NCBI GenBank assembly: GCA_947173485.1
Contig: CAMWFH010000015.1
Location: forward strand, 1 to 61,818
Source of the DNA: an uncultured Clostridia bacterium
GTDB taxonomy: Bacteria; Bacillota; Clostridia; Oscillospirales; Oscillospiraceae
Length of the DNA stretch: 61,818 nucleotides
Direction: 5' to 3'
Shown here: positions 43,211-50,967 of the stretch, one piece after another
Layout: each line of letters opens with the position of its first letter
How positions within the stretch are numbered: the stretch's first letter is position 1
The notes under the pieces: model-generated
Databases searched by the model: none
Told to the model about the DNA's origin: nothing
Seen by the model: the letters and a program-made list of their open reading frames with translations, nothing else
Made by a program: the position numbers and the translations under genes

Positions 43211-44718
43211 ACAGCGCGGCCCGCTATCTGGCGGTGACGGCCCAAAGATTTCCTGATAAGACCGCCGTGGAGGATGAACACGGCGAGCTGACCTGGCGGG
43301 CGCTGGAGAGCGCCGTCCTGGCGGTGGCCACCGGCCTGCTGGCCCGGGGCATCGAACGGGACCAGCCGGTGCTGGTCTATCTGCCCAAGAGCCGGGAGAG
43401 CGTGGTCACCTTCCTGGCGGCCCTCTACGCCGGGTGCCCCTACGCCCCAGTGGACTACGCCATCCCCTTGAGCCGCCTGGAGCGGACCATGGAGACCCTG
43501 CGGCCCGCCCTGACCGTTACGGACGAGGAGGGCCAAGTGCGCCTCCGGGAGGCCGGGCTGGGGGAGACGGCAGTCCTCTACACGGACCTGCTGGCCGCCG
43601 CCCCGGATGTCCCCGCCGTCCTGGCGGCCATGGACGGCGTCATCGACACGGACCCCTGCTATATCATGTTCACCTCCGGCTCCACCGGGACCCCTAAGGG
43701 GGTGGCCGTGCCCCACCGGGGGGTGCTGGAGTACGCGGAGGCGGTGGTGGAGACCTTCCAGATCACGGCGGACTCGGTGCTGGGCCTCCAGTCCGGCTTC
43801 CACTTCGACAACTCCACCTTCGATCTCTACGCCTGTCTCTCCACCGGGGCCAAGCTGGTCATCATCCCGGAGATCCTGTTCAAATACCCCCATAAGGTCA
43901 TGGACCTGGTGGCGGAGAAGGAGATCTCCTGCATCTTCTGGGTGCCAACGGTGATGATCTCCGCCGCCAACGCCGGGGCCCTGGAGGGCCGGGCCCTGCC
44001 CCGGCTCAAGACGGTGGTGTTCGCCGGGGAGGTCATGCCCAATAAGCAGCTGAACGTCTGGCGGCGGGCCCTGCCCCACTGCGTCTACGCCAATCTATAC
44101 GGTCCCACGGAGGTGACGGTGGACTGCACCTGCTACATCGTGGACCGCCCCTTTGCCGACAGCGCCCCCCTGCCCATCGGCAAGCCCTGGCGGGGCGCCC
44201 GGGTGCTGCTGCTGAAGGAGGACGGTTCCCCGGCGGCAGAGGGCGAGGAGGGGGAGATCTGCGTCCTGGGCAGCGGTCTGGCCCTGGGGTACTGGAACGC
44301 CCTGGAGCTGACGGAAAAGGCCTTCGTACAGAACCCCCTCAACAGCAACTACCCGGAGAAGATGTACCGCACCGGCGACATGGGCAAGTGGGACGGGGAG
44401 GATATCCTCTTCTGCGGCCGGCGGGACAGCCAGTTCAAGATGCGGGGCATCCGGCTGGAGCTGGGAGACGTGGAGGCGGCCGCCAGCTGCGTGGAGGGCG
44501 TCCGGCGGTGCTGCGCCCTCTTCGACCAGGTCAAGCAGGAGATCGTCCTGCTGGTGGAGACGGACAAGCCCTACAATAAGCGGACCTTCAACCGGGAGAT
44601 GCGCGCCTTTGCCCCGGCCTATATGCTGCCGGCCCGGTTCGAGGTGCTGGACGAGCTGCCGGAGAACGCCAACGGGAAGATCGACCGCCCCCGGCTGCGG
44701 CGGGAATATGGACTATAA
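43204..44718 (+). CDS. Amino acid adenylation enzyme 2 (DltA-like)
   Basis: The 504-residue second adenylation enzyme is paralogous to the first (same order of motifs: FTSGSTGTPKG, HFDNSTFDLY, NLYGPTEVTVDC, MYRTGDMGK, NGKID). It keeps the substrate aspartate and the catalytic A10 lysine. The DNA is strikingly similar around A5 (a shared stretch beginning AATAAGCAGCTGAAC), suggesting gene duplication. Two enzymes for one carrier suggest two amino acids or a hetero-pair. Followed by the carrier gene after 33 bp. Confidence 0.85.
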   Translation: MLNSAARYLAVTAQRFPDKTAVEDEHGELTWRALESAVLAVATGLLARGIERDQPVLVYLPKSRESVVTFLAALYAGCPYAPVDYAIPLSRLERTMETLRPALTVTDEEGQVRLREAGLGETAVLYTDLLAAAPDVPAVLAAMDGVIDTDPCYIMFTSGSTGTPKGVAVPHRGVLEYAEAVVETFQITADSVLGLQSGFHFDNSTFDLYACLSTGAKLVIIPEILFKYPHKVMDLVAEKEISCIFWVPTVMISAANAGALEGRALPRLKTVVFAGEVMPNKQLNVWRRALPHCVYANLYGPTEVTVDCTCYIVDRPFADSAPLPIGKPWRGARVLLLKEDGSPAAEGEEGEICVLGSGLALGYWNALELTEKAFVQNPLNSNYPEKMYRTGDMGKWDGEDILFCGRRDSQFKMRGIRLELGDVEAAASCVEGVRRCCALFDQVKQEIVLLVETDKPYNKRTFNREMRAFAPAYMLPARFEVLDELPENANGKIDRPRLRREYGL

Positions 44719-44751
44719 ACGATAAAAAAACAAGTAAGGAGCGTGCAGCGT

Positions 44752-45000
44752 ATGAACGTGCTGGAACAGATCGAGGGCTATGTGCAGGAGCATTTCGAGA
44801 TCGGGGACGACCCGGACTTCAACGAGGATGTGAACTTATTCGATGAGGGCTTCGTGGACTCCCTGGGGGCCACGGAGATCGTGTTCTTCATCGAGGACCA
44901 CTTCGGCATCCAGATCACCCAGAAGGATATCATCCTCTACCCCATGAACACCATCCGGGAGATCGCCCAGGTGGTGGAGCGGAAGATGGCGGAGAAGTAA
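44752..45000 (+). CDS. Acyl/peptidyl carrier protein (DltC-like)
   Basis: An 82-residue acidic helical protein with the phosphopantetheine attachment serine Ser37 (FVDSLGA). It holds the activated amino acid as a thioester on its 4'-phosphopantetheine arm. AAGGAG lies 11 bases before ATG 44752; the GTG at 44743 is too close to it. It is directly between the adenylation genes and the MBOAT gene, the same order as dltA-dltC-dltB pieces. No 4'-phosphopantetheinyl transferase is in the window. Confidence 0.9.
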   Translation: MNVLEQIEGYVQEHFEIGDDPDFNEDVNLFDEGFVDSLGATEIVFFIEDHFGIQITQKDIILYPMNTIREIAQVVERKMAEK

Positions 45001-45002
45001 CT

Positions 45003-46157
45003 GTGTGGTATCTGCAAGCGGACACGCTGGTATGGATCCTGGTGTCCACCCTGCTCTATGGGGCGCTGGCCGCCGTCCTGGGCCGCTGCCGGCCCGGGTG
45101 GCGGCTCACGCCCTTTCTCCTCATCTGGGATCTGGCGCTGCTGCTCGTCGTCTCCGTGCCCCTGGCCGTCTTTTACATTGGCTATACCCTGGTCACCTAT
45201 GGCCTGATGCGCCTGCTGGGGAGGATCGAGGAGGGGAAAGCGCGGCGGTGGCTGTTCGTGGCCTTCTGCGTCCTGTGCGCCTCGCCCTTCCTCTATGCCC
45301 GGCTGGCCCTCCAGCTGCCGGCCCTGCCGGCGGTGATGACCCTGGTGGGCCTGGCGTACAATATGCTGAAGGCCATCGACGCCCTCTTCTATGTCTACTA
45401 CGCCGGCAAGGAGATCTCCCTGCTCTCTTACGCCAACTTCCTCCTGTTCTACCCGGTGCTGACCGCCGGGCCCATCCTGCGCTACCGGGACTTTGAGAAG
45501 GACTATCTGGCCCCCCGGCCCCTGGACGCCAAGACGGCGGAGGCCGGGGTCAAGCGGCTGATCCGGGGGCTGTTCAAGAAGATGGTGCTGGTGGCCCTGC
45601 TGGGGGTGGCGCTGGAGCGGCTGGGGGAGCTGCGGCTGTGCCTGCCGGTGAGCCTGGGGCTGATCGCCGTCAGCTGGGCCTACCTCTATTTCGACCTCTC
45701 CGGCTACAGCGACCTGGCCATCGCCACCGCCTCCTTCACCGGCTTCACCGTGGCGGAGAACTTCAAGGACCCCCTGTCCGCCGCCAGCTTCACCCAGTTC
45801 TGGCGGAAGTGGCACGTCACCCTCAGCGACTGGATCCGGGAGCATATCTTCGTGGTGGTCAACGGCCGGCGGCTCAACAGGTGGGCCTCCGCCGCGATCG
45901 GGATGTGTACCATGATCATCATGAGCCTGTGGCACGAGTTCACCTGGGCCACGGTGGTCAGTGGCGTCTATATGGGCTCTTTCCTGGTCATCGAGAACCT
46001 GTTCAACCTATCCACCGTGGATAAGCGGCGGACCAACAAGCTCGTCTACCGCGCCCGCTGCTTACTGGTCAACTTCTTCTTCGGGATCAACGCCCTGTCC
46101 TTCTCTATGGATATAGGCCAGGTCCTGGAGGTGGTCAAAGGATTGCTGCGCCTATGA
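45003..46157 (+). CDS. MBOAT acyltransferase (DltB-like)
   Basis: The 384-residue polytopic protein has the MBOAT signature: FWRKWHVTLSDWIREHIFV and the catalytic histidine in SLWHEFTW, with about ten hydrophobic helices. MBOAT proteins such as DltB accept the carrier-bound group on the inside and pass it through the membrane to an extracytoplasmic acceptor. GTG 45003 starts 2 bp after the carrier gene; the next gene overlaps its stop by 4 bp. Length agrees with DltB. Confidence 0.92.
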   Translation: MWYLQADTLVWILVSTLLYGALAAVLGRCRPGWRLTPFLLIWDLALLLVVSVPLAVFYIGYTLVTYGLMRLLGRIEEGKARRWLFVAFCVLCASPFLYARLALQLPALPAVMTLVGLAYNMLKAIDALFYVYYAGKEISLLSYANFLLFYPVLTAGPILRYRDFEKDYLAPRPLDAKTAEAGVKRLIRGLFKKMVLVALLGVALERLGELRLCLPVSLGLIAVSWAYLYFDLSGYSDLAIATASFTGFTVAENFKDPLSAASFTQFWRKWHVTLSDWIREHIFVVVNGRRLNRWASAAIGMCTMIIMSLWHEFTWATVVSGVYMGSFLVIENLFNLSTVDKRRTNKLVYRARCLLVNFFFGINALSFSMDIGQVLEVVKGLLRL

Positions 46158-47050
46158 GAAGCTTATGCAACTTCATCAAGCGGAACGCCTTCCTCCTGCT
46201 GCTGGCCCTGGTGCTGCTGGCGGGGGACGCGGCCCTGAGCCGGACCGACCCGGTGCGGCATATGACCTCCATCTGGCGCAGCGACTATGAGCTGATCGCC
46301 CTGGAACACCCGGATATGACCTTCGACAAGGTGTTTTTTGGCAGCAGCGCGGTGATCGCCTCCTATATCGAAGGGCAGAACGATACGGGCTACGCCAACC
46401 TGGGCATCGACTACGGCGTGATCTGCGACATCACCGAGATGCTGGAGAAGGGGCTGCTGACGGTCCAGAGCGACCTGGTCCTGGGCCTGAACGATATCTC
46501 CTTCCTGGACACCCTCCCCACCAACAACGCCTACCCCTGGCACCGCCAGTGGTATGAGCCCTACCTCTACTTCCAGCGGGACCGGCTGGGGGCCCTTGTG
46601 ACCAAGGGCGTGGAAAATCTGCTCCATGGCCGGTCCTTCATCACCGAGCGCTACCCAGACCAGCGGCGGGCGGTGTACTACGGCGCCCTGAGCGACGCGG
46701 AGCTGGCGGAGAGCGAGGCGAAGATGATCGAGCGCTTCGGGTCCATGACCCCGGCGGACTGCCGGGAGAACTTTGCCGCCCTGGACCGGCTGGCGGCCTA
46801 CTGCCAGGCCCACCAGATCCGCCTCCGGGCGGTCTGGATGCCCTGGAACGGCAAGACGGCGATCTACCCCTCCGCCCAAGCGCTGATGGACTATGCCAAC
46901 GAGCAGCTCGACCGGTTGGGGATCGAGGTGCTGGATCTGACCTATGCTGTGCCGGAGGAGTACTTCTTTGATATGGGGCATCTGGACTACACCGTGGGGG
47001 CCCCCTGGTTCACCGATCTGATCGACCCCTGGCTGGCAGAGGAGGGATAG
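46154..47050 (+). CDS. SGNH/DltD-like envelope protein
   Basis: The 298-residue protein has one N-terminal transmembrane or signal-anchor helix (about 12-26) and an extracytoplasmic SGNH-like domain: block I with serine in FFGSSAV (about 62-68) and a C-terminal DMGHLDY carrying the Asp-x-x-His pair. This matches DltD/AlgX-type partners that complete transfer to the polymer. It overlaps the MBOAT gene by 4 bp. Sequence is too divergent to call it DltD outright. Confidence 0.78.
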   Translation: MRSLCNFIKRNAFLLLLALVLLAGDAALSRTDPVRHMTSIWRSDYELIALEHPDMTFDKVFFGSSAVIASYIEGQNDTGYANLGIDYGVICDITEMLEKGLLTVQSDLVLGLNDISFLDTLPTNNAYPWHRQWYEPYLYFQRDRLGALVTKGVENLLHGRSFITERYPDQRRAVYYGALSDAELAESEAKMIERFGSMTPADCRENFAALDRLAAYCQAHQIRLRAVWMPWNGKTAIYPSAQALMDYANEQLDRLGIEVLDLTYAVPEEYFFDMGHLDYTVGAPWFTDLIDPWLAEEG

Positions 47051-47054
47051 GCTG

Positions 47055-48257
47055 ATGAAAACAGAACGACTGGCCCGGTGGGCCCTCCTGCTGCCCGCCG
47101 CCGGCCTGCTGGCCCTCTCCGCTTTGACCATCCTGCGGGAGCTGGGGGCCATCCATCCCCTGTACACGCCCCAGGCCCTGGCGGCGGTGCTGGCGGTGGC
47201 CCTGGCCGCCCGGTGGATGGGGGACTGGCGGTGGAGCTTTGCCCTGCTGGCAGTGGGAGCCGTGGGGCTGCGGGTGGTGTTTGTTTTGGGGTGGACCGTC
47301 TACCCCCACGAGGCCGCTCTGTCCAGCTGGAACCTGGCCCTGGAGCTCTCCGGCAGTCCTCTGGGACAGTGGCCCGCCCTGCTGGGGGCCCTAGGGGGCG
47401 GCCTGGACCGGGCCTTCGTGGTCTATGCCGCCGTCCTGGTGCGGCTGCTGGGTCCGTCCCTCCTGGCGGTGCAGCTGCCAGGGGCGGTGCTGGGGGGCCT
47501 GAGCTGTCTCATGACGGCCCTGCTGGCTCTGCGTCTCACCGGGGACCGCCGGGCCGCCCTGGCGGCGGGGGCCCTGACGGCCTGCTGCCCCACCCTGCTG
47601 TTCTCCGCCGGCGTGCTGTCCGGCCTGCCGGTGTATACCTTTTTGCTGTTATGGGGGCTGTATCTTTTGGCGAAACTGGAAGAGGCCCATCCCTGGCCGG
47701 CCCTGGCGGCGGCGCTGCTGATAGGGGTCGTTTTTGGGAGCGCCGTAGGCGGCGGCTCGGTGGAGCTGGGGGGCCTAGGAGAGCTGGTGCGGAAGGTCCG
47801 GTACCAGTTCGGCTCCTTCAACTATCCCCAGGCCCGGCTGGATACCGGTGGCGGTCTGCGCAGCCTGCTGATCGGCCAGGTGATGCACCCGGTGCTGCAG
47901 GGCTATATGCTGGCGGTCCTTCTGCTGGCCCTGGCGGGGCTGCTCCTCTATCACCGGGAGCGGTTGCTGCCGGCGGTGGCGGCGCTGGGCTGCCTGGCGG
48001 CGGCCATGGTCTGGACGGCGGAGCCGGTCCGCAACGGCCTGCTCATCCCCCTGCTGGCGACCTGGGCGGCGAGGCCGGCCCTGCAAGCGGCGGACTGGGC
48101 TCTCCTGCTGGCCGCGCCGGAGAAGAAGAGGGGCCCGCTGCCGCCGGCCCTGGCGGCTGTGCGGCTGGTGGTGAGCGTGGTGGTCTACGGGGCGATGCTG
48201 GCCCTGGTGCTGCTGTTCTTCACCGGCGAGGGGGCGTTTTTGTATGAGGCTTTTTAA
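47055..48257 (+). CDS. Polytopic membrane protein, possible GT-C glycosyltransferase
   Basis: A 400-residue hydrophobic protein with about ten membrane helices rich in Leu and Ala. An early acidic/basic loop (VYPHEAALSSWNL) and the general topology recall GT39/ArnT-like lipid-linked glycosyltransferases, but no DE motif is clear. It follows the DltD-like gene by 4 bp, so it belongs to the same cluster. Function is not assigned. A DegV gene follows, probably separate. Confidence 0.55.
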   Translation: MKTERLARWALLLPAAGLLALSALTILRELGAIHPLYTPQALAAVLAVALAARWMGDWRWSFALLAVGAVGLRVVFVLGWTVYPHEAALSSWNLALELSGSPLGQWPALLGALGGGLDRAFVVYAAVLVRLLGPSLLAVQLPGAVLGGLSCLMTALLALRLTGDRRAALAAGALTACCPTLLFSAGVLSGLPVYTFLLLWGLYLLAKLEEAHPWPALAAALLIGVVFGSAVGGGSVELGGLGELVRKVRYQFGSFNYPQARLDTGGGLRSLLIGQVMHPVLQGYMLAVLLLALAGLLLYHRERLLPAVAALGCLAAAMVWTAEPVRNGLLIPLLATWAARPALQAADWALLLAAPEKKRGPLPPALAAVRLVVSVVVYGAMLALVLLFFTGEGAFLYEAF

Positions 48258-48276
48258 GGAAGAGGGAGAAGAGAAG

Positions 48277-49209
48277 ATGAAATTTCAGATCGTAAGCGAC
48301 AGCTCCTGCGAATTTACGCCGGAGGACATCGACCAGTGTCAGGTATCCGTCGTTTCCTTTTATGTGACCTTTGGCGATGGGGCATCCTACCGGGAGGGGA
48401 AGGACATCACCGCGGTGGAGTTCTACCAGCGGATGGTGGACCAGCCGGACGTGTTCCCCACCACATCCACCCCCACCATCCAGGACTATCTGGATGCCTT
48501 CCTGCCCCTGGTGGAGGCGGGGTCGCCGGTGCTGTGCATCTGCATCAACGGCCAGTTCTCCAGCTCCCTCCAGACCGCCCAGAACGCCCGGCAGATGATC
48601 CTGGAGGACCACCCCCAGGCGGAGATCTATGTGATGGACTCCCGTCTGGTCACGGTCCTGCAAAACCAATTCGTCCGGGAGGCGGTGCGCCTGCGCAACG
48701 CCGGGGCCACCCTGGCCCAGGCCGTGGCGGCGCTGGAGCCGATCCGGGACACGGGGCACATCTTCTTCACCACCCGTGACCTGGAGTATCTTCGTCACGG
48801 CGGGCGCATCGGCAAGGCCGCCGCTACCGCCGGGGCGCTGCTCAACGTAAAGCCTCTGATCGAGTATACGAACTGTGAGCTGCTCTCCGGCGGCATCGCC
48901 AAGGGGCGCAAGCAGTCCATGAAGAAGGCGATCGACCGCTGCTGCCGCCATCTGGAGCGGACCGGCCTGGATATCCGGGACTACCGGGTGGCCACCGGCT
49001 ACGGCCTGGACCGGGAGGAGTATCTGGCTTTCACCCAGCAGGTGATCGCCGCCTTCCGGGAGATGGGCCTGGAGGGCCTGCGCCCGCTGGGGCAGGAGTT
49101 CCATATCGGCGTCACCATCGGCGTCCACACCGGGCCCTACCCCATCGGCCTGGGCTATCTCAAGCGGGCAGCGCTGCCGGAGGGCTGCCCGGAGCCGGCG
49201 GAGGTGTGA
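48277..49209 (+). CDS. DegV family fatty-acid-binding protein
   Basis: The 310-residue protein has the DegV marks: VSDSSCEF at the start, TSTPTIQDYL (the serine region that holds the carboxylate) and EYLRHGGRIGK in the second lobe. DegV/FakB proteins bind a fatty acid and hand it to the kinase FakA. GGGAGAAGAG before ATG 48277. FakA is not in the window. Length is normal for the family (about 280-310). Confidence 0.88.
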   Translation: MKFQIVSDSSCEFTPEDIDQCQVSVVSFYVTFGDGASYREGKDITAVEFYQRMVDQPDVFPTTSTPTIQDYLDAFLPLVEAGSPVLCICINGQFSSSLQTAQNARQMILEDHPQAEIYVMDSRLVTVLQNQFVREAVRLRNAGATLAQAVAALEPIRDTGHIFFTTRDLEYLRHGGRIGKAAATAGALLNVKPLIEYTNCELLSGGIAKGRKQSMKKAIDRCCRHLERTGLDIRDYRVATGYGLDREEYLAFTQQVIAAFREMGLEGLRPLGQEFHIGVTIGVHTGPYPIGLGYLKRAALPEGCPEPAEV

Positions 49210-49264
49210 GCCGGGCGGCGTAAGAAGGGCTGCTTTGTATGCTGTTGTCGAAACAGGAGATAAA

Positions 49265-50713
49265 ATGGAAAATTTGAGCAGACTGGTGTATGCGTTGTGC
49301 AAGCTGCCTAATGAGATACCATGGGTCGAATTTAAGCATAATAACTATGACCCCGTGATGATCGGACGGGACATCAGCGCACTTGCCAATAGCGCCGCTA
49401 TGCACGAAAAAGACCGTGCTTATATGCTCTGGGGAATCGATGACACGACGCATGAGATCGTTGGGACAGAGTATGATCTCCAATCGCTGAAAAAGGGGAA
49501 TCAGGAGCTTGAGAGCTGGCTGCGCGCTCTTCTTTCTCGCAATGCTGATTTTGAATTTCGTACGGTACAGACAGATGGTAAAAATGTAGGTGTACTCATA
49601 ATATATAGAGCAGTCCATCAGACAGTGGCATTTGAAAAGACTGACTATATCAGAGTGGGGAGCTATACGAAAAAATTGAATGAATTTCCGGCGCTGCAAG
49701 CGCAGCTGTGGGACAAGATACGAAATTCAAAATTTGAGGAGCGCTATGCGAAGCAGGATCTGGAATTAGAAGACGCGCTGCGTCTGCTCGATCATGCCAT
49801 CTATTTTGACATTATTGGGATACCGCAGCCTTCTGATATGACAGGCGTTAGCCATTACATGCAGGAAGAACGGGTCATCGTCAAACAGGACAACGGGCTT
49901 TACGCTATCACAAATCTTGGCGCGATCCTCTTTGCGAAGCGCCTTTCTGATTTTCCAAAGGTTTCCCGTAAAGCGATCCGTGTCGTGCAGTATCATAGGA
50001 ATAATCGAATAGAGATGTTGAAGGAGGATATCAGCAATAAGGGATATGTTGTCGGCTTTGAGGGACTGATCAAATATATCGAAGCACTGCTCCCGTCCCG
50101 GGAGGCCATCAACGGGGCCTTGCGCGAAAAGCAGTCTGCATATCCGCCCATATCTGTTAGGGAAGCTGTGGCAAATGCGCTGATCCACCAAGATTTTTCC
50201 GTAACAGGTGCAGGTCCGGTGGTGGAGATCTTTGAAAAGCGGATAGAGATCACAAATCCAGGGATCCCCCTTGTAGATGTATGGCGTATCATCGATAATC
50301 CTCCTAGATCGAGGAACGAAGGACTTGCAGAATTGATGAGGCGGCTCAAGATATGTGAAGAGCTAGGGACTGGTTGGGATAAGATCGCAGTCAACGCAGA
50401 GCTTTACCAGCTCCCAGCGCCAAGGATCGATCTGTATGAGGACAGCACGAGAGTCACCTTGTTCTCGGAGATCCCCTTTTCAAATATCTCGTCAGAAGAG
50501 AAGCTCTGGGCCTGCTACCTTCATGCGTGTATCAAACAAGTCCAAGGAGAGCAGCTGACGAACAGATCGTTAAGAGAACGCTTTGGCCTAAAAGAATCAT
50601 CCGCAGGCAGTATCTCGCGATTGATCAAGGAGGCAGTCAAAAAGGGCCTTATCAAGCCGCTCGATCCGGCAACGGCACCACGGTATATGAGATACATCCC
50701 AAGATGGGCATGA
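49265..50713 (+). CDS. AlbA_2 / Schlafen-like ATP-binding protein
   Basis: The 482-residue protein starts with an AlbA_2 domain (about 15-125; WVEFKHNN and DRAYMLWGID) and has a GHKL-type ATPase-like segment (VREAVANALIHQDFSV, EITNPGIP), then a winged-helix C-terminus (NRSLRERFGLKESSAGSISR). This is the common prokaryotic AlbA/Schlafen-like regulator, often linked to stress or phage response. GGAG lies just before ATG 49265. Codon use is AT-richer than the neighbours, hinting at transfer. Confidence 0.85.
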   Translation: MENLSRLVYALCKLPNEIPWVEFKHNNYDPVMIGRDISALANSAAMHEKDRAYMLWGIDDTTHEIVGTEYDLQSLKKGNQELESWLRALLSRNADFEFRTVQTDGKNVGVLIIYRAVHQTVAFEKTDYIRVGSYTKKLNEFPALQAQLWDKIRNSKFEERYAKQDLELEDALRLLDHAIYFDIIGIPQPSDMTGVSHYMQEERVIVKQDNGLYAITNLGAILFAKRLSDFPKVSRKAIRVVQYHRNNRIEMLKEDISNKGYVVGFEGLIKYIEALLPSREAINGALREKQSAYPPISVREAVANALIHQDFSVTGAGPVVEIFEKRIEITNPGIPLVDVWRIIDNPPRSRNEGLAELMRRLKICEELGTGWDKIAVNAELYQLPAPRIDLYEDSTRVTLFSEIPFSNISSEEKLWACYLHACIKQVQGEQLTNRSLRERFGLKESSAGSISRLIKEAVKKGLIKPLDPATAPRYMRYIPRWA

Positions 50714-50715
50714 TC

Positions 50716-50845
50716 GTAACTTGCCGGTAACTTGCTGAGATACAGGTGAGAGGATCTTATTGAATAGCAGAACGCAAAATGTTGTGCATTTGCTTTTTAG
50801 AAAGCACAAAATACAGACGGCCTAACTTGCTGGCAACTTGCTTGA
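50716..50845. repeat. Two 20-bp direct repeats in an otherwise empty gap
   Basis: GTAACTTGCCGGTAACTTGCT at 50716-50736 (only its core TAACTTGCNGGYAACTTGC is meant as the motif) recurs at 50824-50845 with small changes, between the AlbA_2 gene and mutS2. Each copy itself holds two AACTTGC units. The rest of 50714-50967 shows no gene; it must hold the mutS2 promoter. Confidence 0.5.
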
Positions 50846-50967
50846 TGAGCGCGTTCGCGGCAGGGACGGATGATCTGGAGGGCAGACTGGATATGGCGGC
50901 CTATCGATTGCAGAGGTCTATAGACGCTATGGGAAGGTCAAAGTGGAGATAGTTTGGAGCATCATAT

